Shown here: positions 8,552-16,931 of the stretch, in pieces
How positions within the stretch are numbered: the stretch's first letter is position 1
Layout of the letters: each line of letters starts with the position of its first letter
Source of the DNA: Bradyrhizobium xenonodulans
GTDB taxonomy: Bacteria; Pseudomonadota; Alphaproteobacteria; Rhizobiales; Xanthobacteraceae
Length of the DNA: 64,000 bases
Direction: 5' to 3'
NCBI RefSeq assembly: GCF_027594865.1
Contig: NZ_CP089391.1
Coordinates: 6,726,501 to 6,790,500, forward strand
Program-made: the position numbers and the translations under genes
The notes under the pieces: model-generated
The model's database searches: none
Seen by the model: only the letters and a program-made list of their open reading frames with translations
What the model was told of the DNA's origin: nothing

Positions 8552-8587
8552 GAGGAAGCCCGCTCACCAACGGGGAGCGGGCTCCTC
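8552..8587. terminator. GC-rich hairpin (terminator or leader element)
   Basis: Nine perfectly paired bases (AGCCCGCTC / GAGCGGGCT) extend by CTC/GAG with one bulged base around a short loop. It lies just upstream of the small gene starting at 8536 on the minus strand. There is no clear T-run, so a classical terminator is not certain. Confidence 0.4.
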
Positions 8588-8961
8588 ATGCCATGCGTAT
8601 CGCGCTTCGAAGCGCTATGACGAGACTAGTCGCGATCAGTTTCAGACGTGTTACCGTTGGCTCCGCACGTTCCCCGGCATCGTACGGGCCGGCGACGCAA
8701 AATCTTGAGGCCAGCCCCGCCGGTAAATGTCGGAAATCATTTCTCAACCGTTCGAGATTATCATCGGAGCATGGATCGCGAGGACACTGCTTGGTCCAGC
8801 CGGCCATCCGGCAAAGCTACCCGGCTAGCCGCGTGGATGACGCGCGGTAATCGTTTGCCTGGGCCCAGCCGATTGCCGGCGCCGGCGCGGGTAGAAACGC
8901 CTCCGCGCATCCCCGATAAGGCCCGGCGGCCGGCGCCGCATCGCCCTTGATAGGCCTTGTG

Positions 8962-9140
8962 ATGACGAACAGCCGCATTTCTAGACCTTGGCTGCCCGAG
9001 GAGGAGGCTCGATTGCTCTCGCTCTTTGGCAGGGGCACCACAGCTGACGAAGTAGGCGAGCAGTTAGGTCGCACGCGCCAAAGCGACAGCTTCAGAGTGC
9101 TGCGCGAAATGTTCGGTCCGTCGCGCCAACATCGCGGTCG
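8962..9140 (+). pseudogene. Myb/SANT-like DNA-binding fragment
   Basis: The frame reads MTNSRISRPWLPEEEARLLS followed by LFGRGTTADEVGEQLGRTRQS, a SANT/Myb-like or homeodomain-like helix-turn-helix of the type found in short rhizobial proteins. After about 9090 the sequence no longer resembles the family, which suggests a frameshift or truncation. Confidence 0.35.
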
Positions 9141-9142
9141 CT

Positions 9143-9412
9143 TTGAATGTCACAAGGTCTTTCCGTTGCGGCGCGCGCTACCTTGCAGCCGGGAAGCGTG
9201 CGGAAGCGGCAATCGCGGCGAACCCGGAGAAGTCGGACCGAGCTATTGCGGCTGAGATCGGGGTCTGTAGCAACACCGTCCGGCGCACACGGAAGACAAC
9301 TGCGCCACATGGCGCAGTTGAAAAGCGCACCGGCCGCGACGGCATGCAACTGAAGGCGCCGGCGGCCACGATCCTGGTCTCATACGAAAGGAACGCGGGG
9401 CCGCAGCGATAG
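9143..9412 (+). CDS. Possible small HTH protein (fragment)
   Basis: The central part (AEAAIAANPEKSDRAIAAEI, then GVCSNTVRRTRK and GAVEKRTGRDG) resembles the DNA-binding tail found in rhizobial phage/island proteins, where a helix-turn-helix is followed by a VEKRxGRDGK motif. The first 25 codons look non-coding, so the real gene is probably a 5'-truncated piece of a longer protein. Confidence 0.35.
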   Translation: MNVTRSFRCGARYLAAGKRAEAAIAANPEKSDRAIAAEIGVCSNTVRRTRKTTAPHGAVEKRTGRDGMQLKAPAATILVSYERNAGPQR

Positions 9413-9498
9413 TTTTGCCTAGGCGCGGTTGGCTCAGAAAGCGACGCGGCCCCGCCCGTCGCCCCGTCACCTAAGCCCATAGAGGTCCTCGGTCTGAG

Positions 9499-9588
9499 AT
9501 GCCGGAACCCATGCATCGAGCGAACGCTAATACCGTCTTGATCGCATTGCTGGTCGCCGCGTGCCTCTATCTCATTCTCACTCACTGA
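9499..9588 (+). CDS. 29-residue single-pass membrane peptide (possible)
   Basis: The frame MPEPMHRANANTVLIALL continues VAACLYLILTH and stops. It is one hydrophobic helix with a short polar N-terminus, in the style of small membrane proteins. An internal ATG at codon 5 is an alternative start. There is no strong ribosome-binding site, so this is tentative. Confidence 0.35.
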   Translation: MPEPMHRANANTVLIALLVAACLYLILTH

Positions 9589-9650
9589 GCGGCCTGTCCC
9601 CAGCCGCCGCCGTTGATGCATTGATCGGTCAGCGGCGCGACCCTTGCGCC

Positions 9651-10013
9651 TTAGGCCGCCCCGCGAAGCGGTAACGTAAGTTGTAGGTCGAACCGCTTGG
9701 TCGCGTTCGCCTCGATGAAAGCGTGCAGTGCAGACGAAATCTCGGCATCCGTGTCAGTTGCACGTTGAGCGACTGCATCGGCCACGTCCGACGTCGCGTC
9801 CCGAGACCATCCTTCGATCGCGTTGAACGCCACGATCCGAACGGGATAGGTGTACTGCCCGGAGAGAAGGTGACGTAGGACCGTTTCAAGGTCAGTATCT
9901 TGTTCATCTGTCTCGCGCCATGCGCACCCGGCCCGCGCACCAAGATCTTCGAGCACAAGATAGACGTCACGGTCCAGCCGGTCGAGCGGCACAATCGACG
10001 GTGATTGACGCAT
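9651..10013 (-). CDS. Conserved hypothetical protein
   Basis: This is a 120-residue protein from MRQSPSIVPLDRLDRDVYLV. Conserved-looking blocks are ETDEQDTDLETVLRHLLSGQY and PVRIVAFNAIEGWSRDATSD. I recall this family as a widespread Bradyrhizobium hypothetical, often in several copies, with no known role. The start at 10013 is preferred over an in-frame upstream codon (10025) because it gives the usual MRxSPSIVP start. No membrane or catalytic signature is present. Confidence 0.65.
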   Translation of the reverse strand: MRQSPSIVPLDRLDRDVYLVLEDLGARAGCAWRETDEQDTDLETVLRHLLSGQYTYPVRIVAFNAIEGWSRDATSDVADAVAQRATDTDAEISSALHAFIEANATKRFDLQLTLPLRGAA

Positions 10014-10128
10014 ACGCAACTCCACGGGAACCGGGACAAAAACTACGATCAGGGCTGAGTTGTTCCACGCTGCGTAAAGAACGGAACGCCTGTCGATCGT
10101 TGCAAGTTACGAAAGGATAGGAGATGCC

Positions 10129-10302
10129 GTGTCCCAATCGGAAGCCGACCGGTTCAAGAGCAAAGCCGAAGAATGCCCTCGTCTAGCAGCCCAAGCTGAG
10201 AGCGACGCAGACAAGGAAGGTTGGTTGCGTCTCGCCGCGGAGTGGGACAAGCTGGCAGAGAGCGCGGCCGGTCAGAGCGGTATCTACGATCGTTACGAGT
10301 GA
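10129..10302 (+). CDS. Small hypothetical protein (57 aa)
   Basis: A GTG start follows a good ribosome-binding site (AGGAG within gaaaggatag gagatgcc). The peptide is VSQSEADRFKSKAEECPRLA followed by AQAESDADKEGWLRLAAEWD and a short tail ending YDRYE, a charged helical protein. I recall similar short helical proteins in Bradyrhizobium. The function is unknown. Confidence 0.55.
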   Translation: MSQSEADRFKSKAEECPRLAAQAESDADKEGWLRLAAEWDKLAESAAGQSGIYDRYE

Positions 10303-10418
10303 GGCGAGTTGGCCGTCCCGCCCGGACTGGCCGGCGCTCCGCGGCGACCCCGCAAGGCATCACACGCAGCCGCTGTCCTCAGTCGCCTCCTAACTGCACA
10401 TCGCTTGCCGATTTCGGA

Positions 10419-10664
10419 TTATTCGTCAGCGAACTTCACGCCCACGCGGTTGCCAGATATCCAAACAAGTTGGCAATCCCTGTAGATCCGATCCCCCTCG
10501 ATCATAAGGTCGAAAGTCGCCCTGATCAGCGCGGGGTCGCGGATTTCAATCGCGCATCCGTGCGAGGAGACATTGATCATTCGGCATCTGATGCTCGCGC
10601 CATCGCCCGTCACGTAGGCTATTTCGTCAACCGCCGTACGCTCGATTTTGCGACGCTCTTCCAT
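10419..10664 (-). CDS. PilZ-domain protein
   Basis: This is an 81-residue single PilZ domain, a putative cyclic-di-GMP sensor. The N-terminal RRKIERTAVDEIAYV resembles the RxxxR c-di-GMP motif but is imperfect. The second motif appears as NVSSHGCAIEI in place of (D/N)xSxxG, so the Asn-x-Ser-x-x-Gly core is present. A terminal VWISGNRVGVKF strand completes the barrel. A second PilZ protein is encoded about 160 bp upstream on the same strand. c-di-GMP could come from the large GGDEF-EAL protein near 58-61 kb, but that link is only speculative. Confidence 0.75.
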   Translation of the reverse strand: MEERRKIERTAVDEIAYVTGDGASIRCRMINVSSHGCAIEIRDPALIRATFDLMIEGDRIYRDCQLVWISGNRVGVKFADE

Positions 10665-10824
10665 GTCTCAAACATTCATTCTCGTCTAGGGGGCGGAGAT
10701 GCTGTCGGCGGTGTGGAGAGTAGAGCGAGGAACGACTGACGATAGATTAATCCGAGACGACAGTTCGGTTGCGTGGTTAAGTAGGCGTGCAGCGTATGCT
10801 CCCATCGACCCGGTTGACGATCTT

Positions 10825-11100
10825 TCATCCAGTAGCACTGATTTGCTGAGTTTGGACAACTGAGGGGCCGAATACGACGCCCAAACGCTTGTTGTCGCGC
10901 CAGACCACAAAACAATTGAAATTGAGCCTGTGAGTTAGCAGGCTGAGCATCAATTCATGCGGCGCGCCTTCCGACGTTGGCAGTTCAATTAGAGCGCCCT
11001 CGCTGGACAGGTTGCGAACGATGCAGTCGACAGTGGTGCCGGCGAATGTCAGCCTGCCCGCCTTGAACACCCTCTGACGTCTTGCAATCCGTCGTTCCAT
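10825..11100 (-). CDS. PilZ-domain protein
   Basis: This is a 91-residue PilZ domain starting MERRIARRQRVFKAGRLTFA, with the RRxxR-type motif at the N-terminus and NLSSEGALIEL as the NxSxxG motif, then VVWRDNKRLGVVFG. The start at 11100 gives the standard rhizobial PilZ beginning; the frame is open to 11130. It is a likely cytoplasmic c-di-GMP receptor without an attached output domain. With its neighbour at 10419 it forms a pair of orphan PilZ proteins. Confidence 0.78.
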   Translation of the reverse strand: MERRIARRQRVFKAGRLTFAGTTVDCIVRNLSSEGALIELPTSEGAPHELMLSLLTHRLNFNCFVVWRDNKRLGVVFGPSVVQTQQISATG

Positions 11101-11685
11101 GGCTCGCCTTGAATAGCATCTCCACATCAAGACGAGCTTAAGCTAGCCGTCTAGCAAATCCCGCCGGAAGTAACGGTTTCTTAACGGTCTGACGACGTTG
11201 ACTATCGCCAGAGCCGACCGCGCGGCGGAGCCGAATGTGCCGGTACTCGGCACGGCGCGAAGTGCTTGCTGCGTCCGTGGCGCCGCGCTCGCGCGCTCGA
11301 TATGCACTGAGGCGCAGACGTTCGACCACCGCGTGAAAGTTCCGCCGCTCTTTCGGCTGGACCGCCCTCGTTGCTTATGGAAGCGCTAAACACGGCCGTA
11401 TACCGCCTGCCGGGCGCGCCCTAGTATCACGGCCTCATCAGGTCCTTGTCGGCACGTTTGCGGACGCGCTCGACGGCATCCTTATGCAGGCCTAGGGCTG
11501 AGCCTCTAGCTTGATTTCGGAGCGGAATGGCCGGCGGCGTCACGGCCGCCGGCCACCACTGGCGCTGCCTTTGGGCTGGGGGTTGATCAGGCGGCGCTTG
11601 ACGGCAAGCCTGCCGACTACCGATTGACAATTCGCTAACCAATTCAGGCGCGCTCTTGACCATTCGCGGGCAACAAGGCGGCGAC
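11101..11685. other. Intergenic stretch with no supported gene
   Basis: Several short frames exist on both strands, but they are arginine-rich and lack family-like motifs. Nothing convincing was found here. Confidence 0.5.
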
Positions 11686-11961
11686 CTATGATGCGGCTCG
11701 TTGTCGGTTGAGCGCGAACAAGCGCGCGAGCGCCTCTTCCTCGGGAATATCAGCCGCCCAGCCGTACGCGGCGGCGATTGCCGCATCCAGATCAGCATGA
11801 CTGCATCGGCCATTGATTGCGCTCCCGACTGGTACAGGACGGGAGCAATCAAACGCCTGTACGGGGTCTGCGGCAATAGCCGCCTTAGTTGCAGATAATC
11901 GTCCCGCAATAGCCGCCAGCGTTGATGTATTGGCCGGGTCGTCGCGCCTCGCGAGCTGCAT
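11686..11961 (-). pseudogene. DNA methyltransferase C-terminal fragment
   Basis: The end of this minus-strand frame, ADLDAAIAAAYGWAADIPEE followed by EALARLFALNRQRAA, matches the closing segment of large bacterial class I DNA methyltransferases (type IIG/BREX-like proteins), where LDAAVAxAYGW and LLxLNxER recur. The catalytic NPPY region is absent. The upstream part of the frame is poorly conserved. It is probably the tail of a lost restriction-modification gene. Confidence 0.45.
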
Positions 11962-12039
11962 CCCATACCGAATTCACTATTGTCATCAATGCCTCGCTCA
12001 GTGCCCAGCGGCGATCGGGATGATCCCACTGTGTCGCCC

Positions 12040-12382
12040 ATTGTCGCACGCGGAGGAAAAGCTAAGAGACTACATAATAAGCTCTAAACACACCCCGAAG
12101 CGACGAATTCGCCGCATAGACGATATGGCTATCGCGGATGTTCTCTCGATTTATTTGGACGCGCAGTTGGACAAGCTTGGCGGCCGTTTCAATGTCGATA
12201 GCGAGCGCGAAGATACCATCCCCGATATCCGCAAGTTCAAGAAGCGGATCGAACGGTTGAACGAGTGGTGGGGGCAAAAATGTTGGGCGAGGTAGATAGG
12301 GAGGCATGTCGCTCGTACGCCAAGAAGCGCGGCAAGAGGGGAGGCGCGCGCCGAGACCTTGAAGACCGGCGATACCTAACGT
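12040..12382 (+). pseudogene. Tyrosine recombinase N-terminal fragment, frameshifted
   Basis: The frame reads LSHAEEKLRDYIISSKHTPK then VADVLSIYL-like sequence (IADVLSIYLDAQLDKLG) and KKRIERLNEWWGQK. This matches the SAM-like DNA-binding N-terminus of a common rhizobial phage-type integrase. A frameshift near 12290 moves the continuation, EACRSYAKKRGKRGGARRDLED, to another frame. The fragment stops at the start of the duplicated module at about 12366. The catalytic domain is missing. Confidence 0.55.
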
Positions 12383-13045
12383 GATACCGCGGCCGACCGA
12401 CTCGGAGCTGCTCGAGGCGGCTTTGCTTCGCGCGTCGGCGAGCGTACATGATCGTGTTCCCGGGTACGGTGTCGTGTGAAAGCGCGAACTCTGGTTTGAC
12501 GATATCGCAACAGGATACTACTGCTTGATTCCGTTGGGGCGTTGGAGGGCGACAGCGTGAACAAGCGTAGATTTTTCTACGCCCCTTCCATGGCGAGCCG
12601 CAGCGCCTTCGGGATACGTTGCGCCTTTCCGCCTGAGATAAAGGCGACGCGCACGCGGGCCGTGACTAAAAGATCGCCTCCACGCCTGCATTCCTGCAGC
12701 AGGATAATCGACGCGCCCCTCACGTCTTCTGGAACCGTGATAACCTCAAGCAGGTCATCCAAGATTGCCGGCTTTAGAAAGTCGATACTCATTGAACGGA
12801 CAACGAAGGCAAAGCCCGGCACATCTCTCCGCGCTTCTTTCAGGAGCTCCTGCTGATTCATCCCGAGCAAACGCAAGTAATTTGTTCTGCCGCGTTCCAT
12901 GAAGCGCAAAAAACGGGCGTGATAAACAATCTGGCCGGAGTCAGTGTCTTCGAAATAAACGCGGACGCGCATTTGATGCCGACCGTCGCGAATCTCGCCA
13001 TCAAGAGAGCCTGTCACAGGAAGATTCCTCCTATCGCACTTCGGG
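12366..13045. repeat. Duplicated module, copy A (pairs with 19296-19985)
   Basis: About 0.7 kb is shared with 19296-19985. The shared stretch opens with ccggcgatacctaacgtga, passes repeat R, and includes a whole thioesterase gene on the minus strand. The two copies differ by many point changes, so the duplication is not recent. Homology fades near the thioesterase start. Confidence 0.75.
12488..12593. repeat. Repeat R, copy 2
   Basis: The sequence ctctggtttgacgatatcg is followed by caacagg and, after a variable spacer, ttgattccgttggggcg. It lies immediately downstream of, and overlapping, the 3' end of the thioesterase gene. It corresponds to copies at 6091, 16459 and 19419. Confidence 0.65.
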
Positions 13046-13050
13046 AGCAT
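12577..13050 (-). CDS. YbgC-like acyl-CoA thioesterase, paralogue A
   Basis: This is a 157-residue hotdog thioesterase. The start at 13050 (MLPKCDRRNLPVTG) is chosen because the paralogue at 19507 has a methionine at the same place. The catalytic aspartate lies in the intact block VRVYFEDTDSGQIVYHARFL, followed by RFMERGRTNYLRLLG, the family hallmark. It would hydrolyse short or medium acyl-CoA thioesters in the cytoplasm. The usual Tol-Pal neighbours of ybgC are absent, so this is an accessory copy. The C-terminus overlaps repeat R. Confidence 0.78.
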   Translation of the reverse strand: MLPKCDRRNLPVTGSLDGEIRDGRHQMRVRVYFEDTDSGQIVYHARFLRFMERGRTNYLRLLGMNQQELLKEARRDVPGFAFVVRSMSIDFLKPAILDDLLEVITVPEDVRGASIILLQECRRGGDLLVTARVRVAFISGGKAQRIPKALRLAMEGA

Positions 13051-13588
13051 GCACCTCGCTCGCGGCAGAAATCGAATGAGGTTCTGAGAGTCAACAAAAA
13101 CAGCTTGAATCTCACGTTGCGTTAGGTTGTAGGCTTGAAAAATGTTGACAAAAGCCACACCCCCGCAGGCGCGTCGATTGCTCATTGGCAACTCACATTT
13201 GAGTGCCACGCCATGTGAGCATTGAGAGATACATGTCTTCGAACGCATGAAGCCCGGGCATCCTCGTGACGCTTTCAGTCAGCGTGCTTTTCGAGAGCCG
13301 CGCCACTTCGCTTGATGGCAGGCCGAAACAGATCGGAGTCAAGGCAGATCGAAGATCTCACAAAGCTAAGAGGGCTCGTAGTGGTGCGCCGTGGTGGTAA
13401 ATCAGTCCGTGGAAGCGCTTGGGGCGGCCGGCCGCCCGTAACGCGGGGGCACCTATGTGGGTGAGGCGTGCGCCGCACTGGGTGGTCGCGTGGCACGTTG
13501 CGGCCCTCTTAGGTCCGCGCACGCGCGCAGCTGATCTTAGCAAGTGGCGACAGCGCCGCCTTCTTTGAAGCGAAGGAGTTGAACTTCT
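13051..13588. other. Intergenic stretch with no supported gene
   Basis: Short frames on both strands are not protein-like. The last 20 bp contain the ribosome-binding site of the glycosyltransferase (cgaaggagttgaac). Confidence 0.5.
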
Positions 13589-14848
13589 GTGATGTCTTAC
13601 CGTTTTCTCCTCGCCTCGTGGGGCACGTTGGGAAACCTCAGTCCGCTGCTCACCGCGGCCCGGCGGTTGCGCGGGCATGGTCACCATGTTCGGATCATTG
13701 CGGACCCCGCCATGCGTGCAGAAGTCGACGCCGCCGATTTCGAGTTCGTGTCATGGCGAAGCGCCCCCATCGGGGAGGCTGCGGATCCAACAGATGTCTC
13801 GAACCTGCGAGATCGGATGCGCAGGGTCGTCTTTGAGCCTTGCTCTGCTTACGCGACAGATATTTGGGACGAAATTGGCCGCTTACCAGCGGATGCCGTC
13901 CTTAGCCTCGATTTTCTGTTCGGAGCGGCACTTGGGGCGGAAGCGTCCGGCGTACCTTTCGCGTTTCTTTCGCCTCACGTCAGCCTTCGGATCCTGCCGG
14001 GAATGCCGCCGGCTACGTCCGGATTGGGCCAGCCGAAAACGCCAGAGGAGCACGCCGAGGTGGCAGCAGCCTGTGCCGCTCTCGATGCCGCGATGAATGC
14101 GTCTCTTCCTATCCTCAATCGGGCCCGCGTTGATTGCGGACTTCCCGTTCTTCCTGACGTTATGGATCTGTTCGACCGGGCTGACCGAGTTCTGCTCGCG
14201 ACCAGTCGGGCCTTTGACTTCGAAGCCACCTCTCTTCCGGACAACTTTCGCTATATTGGACCGTTGCTCGATGTGCCGAATTGGTCCAAGTCGTGGCAGG
14301 CTCCATGGCCCGGGCAGCCTGATCGTTCTCGCGCGCTGATCGCCTGTAGCACGGGTGCGCAGAACCAGCGCGATCTGTTCCAGCGCGTCATCGACGCCGT
14401 CGGAAAGGTTGACATCGACGCTGTGTTTACAACAGGTCCGAGTCTGGACGTGGCCGACTTTCGAGCTCCGCAGAACGTGCATTTGATGCGCGGTGCTCCC
14501 CATGACTCCATCATGAGGGACGTTTCCATGGTCATATCACAAGGCGGCCACGGCACCGTCACCCGTTCACTGATCAACGCTTTGCCGCAACTCATTCTGC
14601 CAATGGCGCGAGACCAGTTGGCCAACGCTGCGCGGGTCGAGGCGAAGGGGGTGGGACTTCGATTGGGGCCGACGGCTTCTGAACCGGATATTGCGGCAGC
14701 CATAAACCGGCTGATCACGGAACCGCAATTCAAAGTCGCGGCCCGGAAGCTTGGCGAGGCTATTAAAGCCGATATCGATACATCTGGCCTTGTCAACGAG
14801 ATGGAGCTTCTCGCCGCTGTCGGACGTCAGCGACGTAGCCACTCATGA
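13589..14848 (+). CDS. Family 1 (UGT/MGT-like) glycosyltransferase
   Basis: This 419-residue GT-B protein would transfer a sugar from a nucleotide sugar to a small lipophilic acceptor. The N-terminal acceptor domain starts MSYRFLLASWGTLGNLSPLL, typical of the family (GTxGHxxP-like loop). The C-terminal donor domain has HLMRGAPHDSIMRDVSMVIS followed by QGGHGTVTRSLINALPQLIL, the UGT signature with the HGGxGT variant QGGHGT, then PMARDQLANAARVEAKGVGL. It is followed with a 4-bp overlap by a broken MFS gene and then a hydrolase, which suggests a small-molecule modification or resistance cluster. The acceptor is unknown. Confidence 0.85.
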   Translation: MMSYRFLLASWGTLGNLSPLLTAARRLRGHGHHVRIIADPAMRAEVDAADFEFVSWRSAPIGEAADPTDVSNLRDRMRRVVFEPCSAYATDIWDEIGRLPADAVLSLDFLFGAALGAEASGVPFAFLSPHVSLRILPGMPPATSGLGQPKTPEEHAEVAAACAALDAAMNASLPILNRARVDCGLPVLPDVMDLFDRADRVLLATSRAFDFEATSLPDNFRYIGPLLDVPNWSKSWQAPWPGQPDRSRALIACSTGAQNQRDLFQRVIDAVGKVDIDAVFTTGPSLDVADFRAPQNVHLMRGAPHDSIMRDVSMVISQGGHGTVTRSLINALPQLILPMARDQLANAARVEAKGVGLRLGPTASEPDIAAAINRLITEPQFKVAARKLGEAIKADIDTSGLVNEMELLAAVGRQRRSHS

Positions 14849-15391
14849 ATTTGGGTCCCGTCTGCGTGGGCAACATCCTTTGCAATGCAGCGGCTATTGG
14901 ATCCATGTTTGCTTATTTCACCGGCTCATCCCTGTTCTTCATCGATGCTCTGTGTCTCAAGCCGTATGAATATGGTGTGATCTTCGGACCAAGTTCGCTG
15001 TCGGTCATGGCCGGCGCTCGGGGCAGCAGGAAACTCAGCGGTTGGGGGCTATCGCCCGCGCAAGTGATTAAGGTGGAGCTCGCACTCTCGACTATCCTGG
15101 CCACATCTCTGCTCCTGATGGGAGGCAAATCGGCTGTTGTCGTGGTGTTGGTGATGGTCGGTGTCGCATTGTGGCTTGATCTCGCCGTATGCCACGAAGG
15201 AGGCACTGCGGCGGATACCGGAAATCGTGGGGTCCATCAGTGCCGCAAGAACTTTCGTGCAAATGATCGGGGCCGCTTCGTCCAGCGCAATCGACGGGCA
15301 TTCCGTATTTTCGATGGCGGTAGTGATGTTTGCTTTCTGCTTGTTGTCGGTTGCCGCTTGCGTGGGCATCGTTCTTCCGGTCGAAGGCTGA
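14845..15391 (+). pseudogene. MFS efflux transporter C-terminal remnant, frameshifted
   Basis: The first frame (MNLGPVCVGNILCNAAAIGS to VVVVLVMVGVALWL) and a second frame from about 15161 (GLISPYATKEALRRIPEIVG, then SISAARTFVQMIGAASSS and MFAFCLLSVAACVGIVLP) read together as the last five or six helices of a Bcr/CflA-type drug efflux protein. An indel near 15170 separates them, and the first half of the transporter is missing. It starts in an ATGA overlap with the glycosyltransferase. It is non-functional unless expressed as fragments. Confidence 0.65.
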
Positions 15392-15430
15392 GCCGAAGTC
15401 CACGGAAGGCAAGTCCAGTTCAGGAGGAAA

Positions 15431-16291
15431 GTGACCGTGATCTCGTATCACAAGTTGAGGCCCATTCTGTTGAGCCGCGACGGTGTGCGTTTGGCACATG
15501 TTGAGGCCGGACCTGTAGCCGCGCAAGTCCCTCCGCTGATCCTTGTCAATGGCTGGACAGGTGACCACGGCATCTTCACGCCCCAGATCGCCCACTTCTC
15601 TCAAAGCCGTCGCGTCGTGGCCGTCAATCTTCGCGGTCACGGCTCCAGCGATGCACCCCAGCAAGACTATACCATGGCAGGATTTGCGGACGACATCGCC
15701 TGGCAATGCGCTCAACTGGAACTGCACAAGCCGGTTGTGATTGGCCACAGCATGGGAGGCCGGATCGCGCTCGAACTGTGCGGCCGCTATCCGGATCTGG
15801 CCTCAGGCATGGTAATGATCGATACGATTATCATGCCGCCCCCGATCTTGCGCGAATCTCCCGGAGTTCGAGCGCTTCTGGAGGGTATCGGCGGGCCCGA
15901 CTATCTGGTGGTCTTAAAGGCGAACGCATGGGAACTTGGCTGCGATTTCGAAGATCCTGCCCGACGAAAGATGATCTACGAAACCTATGTACTTCCGCCT
16001 TGCGAGAGAACGCCACAGCATGTGGCTCATTCAATGATGCGGAACGCTATCCTGAACTATGATCCGGTCCCGGCTGCAGAGGCCTGCTGGATTCCCATGG
16101 CTTATATTTCGGCCGATGTTCCCCTGGTGAACATGGCGCGCGATCTCGATCGGCTCCAGGAGATCTGTCCACAGCTGGTCATAGCGAAGACGATGCTCGC
16201 CGGACATTACAACACGATCGAGGTTGCAGATCAGGTCAATGCCATGCTCGATCGCTTCCTAACCGTCGGCCTCCACCGGTGCAGAGACTGA
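15431..16291 (+). CDS. Alpha/beta-fold hydrolase
   Basis: This is a 286-residue hydrolase with a GTG start behind a strong ribosome-binding site (AGGAGGAAA). The oxyanion region is LILVNGWTGDHGIF, the nucleophile elbow is GHSMGGR, and a late AGHYNTIE supplies the catalytic His; the acid is probably Asp132 in MVMIDTIIM or Asp235 in ARDLDRL. A helical cap lies in between. It resembles haloperoxidase/lipase-type esterases. It is the third gene of the glycosyltransferase-MFS cluster and might act on the same compound. The substrate is unknown. Confidence 0.83.
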   Translation: MTVISYHKLRPILLSRDGVRLAHVEAGPVAAQVPPLILVNGWTGDHGIFTPQIAHFSQSRRVVAVNLRGHGSSDAPQQDYTMAGFADDIAWQCAQLELHKPVVIGHSMGGRIALELCGRYPDLASGMVMIDTIIMPPPILRESPGVRALLEGIGGPDYLVVLKANAWELGCDFEDPARRKMIYETYVLPPCERTPQHVAHSMMRNAILNYDPVPAAEACWIPMAYISADVPLVNMARDLDRLQEICPQLVIAKTMLAGHYNTIEVADQVNAMLDRFLTVGLHRCRD

Positions 16292-16931
16292 CGCGGAAGC
16301 CTTGAGCAGATCCGGCCATGTGAAGCGGTCTTGCCTGGCAACGGAATGACGATCCGTTCCGGTAGATGCGGTGCCCGAGACGCAAAGTTGGCGTCATACA
16401 AGTTCAAGCCGCGCCATCGAAGTTGATGTGAAGTCAAAGCCCGGAGGTAGAGCCTGGATGTCGATGTCGCAACAGAAGTCCAACGGGTTGCTTTCATTGG
16501 GTGTGAATCGGAGCGCAAGATTGACCCCGTCGATACGAAGTTGATCAAGCACTTAGGATGGCCGATCGGCGCTCGGACCCCACGCCGATTTACAGGCCGG
16601 CGGCAAAAGCTGGATTGGCGCGCGCAGGAAATGGCGACCGAACAGGCCGCCGAGCGCATGCGTCGGCGGCGCCGGTTTCGTTATTGCCGAACATCGGCTG
16701 TGTCGGCATCGTCGGCCGGCGGCGATCCGGCAGCGCTATGGCAAGGTTAACAAGACAGGTGCTCTGTAGGTTAGCCCGGCCGCTTTTTTCAGGCGCTTAG
16801 TAGGCGGTGAATATTTTTCACGAAAATATTCTTGAGGGATTGTTTTTCATGAGATAAGATTGAAATTCAATTAGGCGGGGTTTTCGTGAAGGAAATTCGT
16901 GCCTGGAGAACGTTTTTCATAGGATTTTCGA
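16292..16931. other. Intergenic stretch with repeat R copy 4 and the fic control region
   Basis: No gene is supported. At 16459-16520 lies a partial copy of repeat R (gtcgcaacagaagtcc... gctttcattggg). From 16800 onward the base composition turns AT-rich and the fic upstream repeats begin. Confidence 0.55.
16809..16831. promoter_or_regulatory. Perfect inverted repeat upstream of fic
   Basis: The arms GAATATTTT and AAAATATTC pair perfectly around a 5-nt centre (tcacg). The motif TTTTTCAY recurs at 16815, 16843, 16912 and 16962. Two of the copies share the longer gaacgtttttca (16908 and 16958). This spacing looks like an operator array for an autoregulated gene. Confidence 0.55.

Noticed and set aside
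11427-12041. 204-codon minus-strand open frame
   Set aside because: The sequence is rich in Arg, Pro and Ser, without motifs; only the other frame at 11686-11961 shows a family-like tail.
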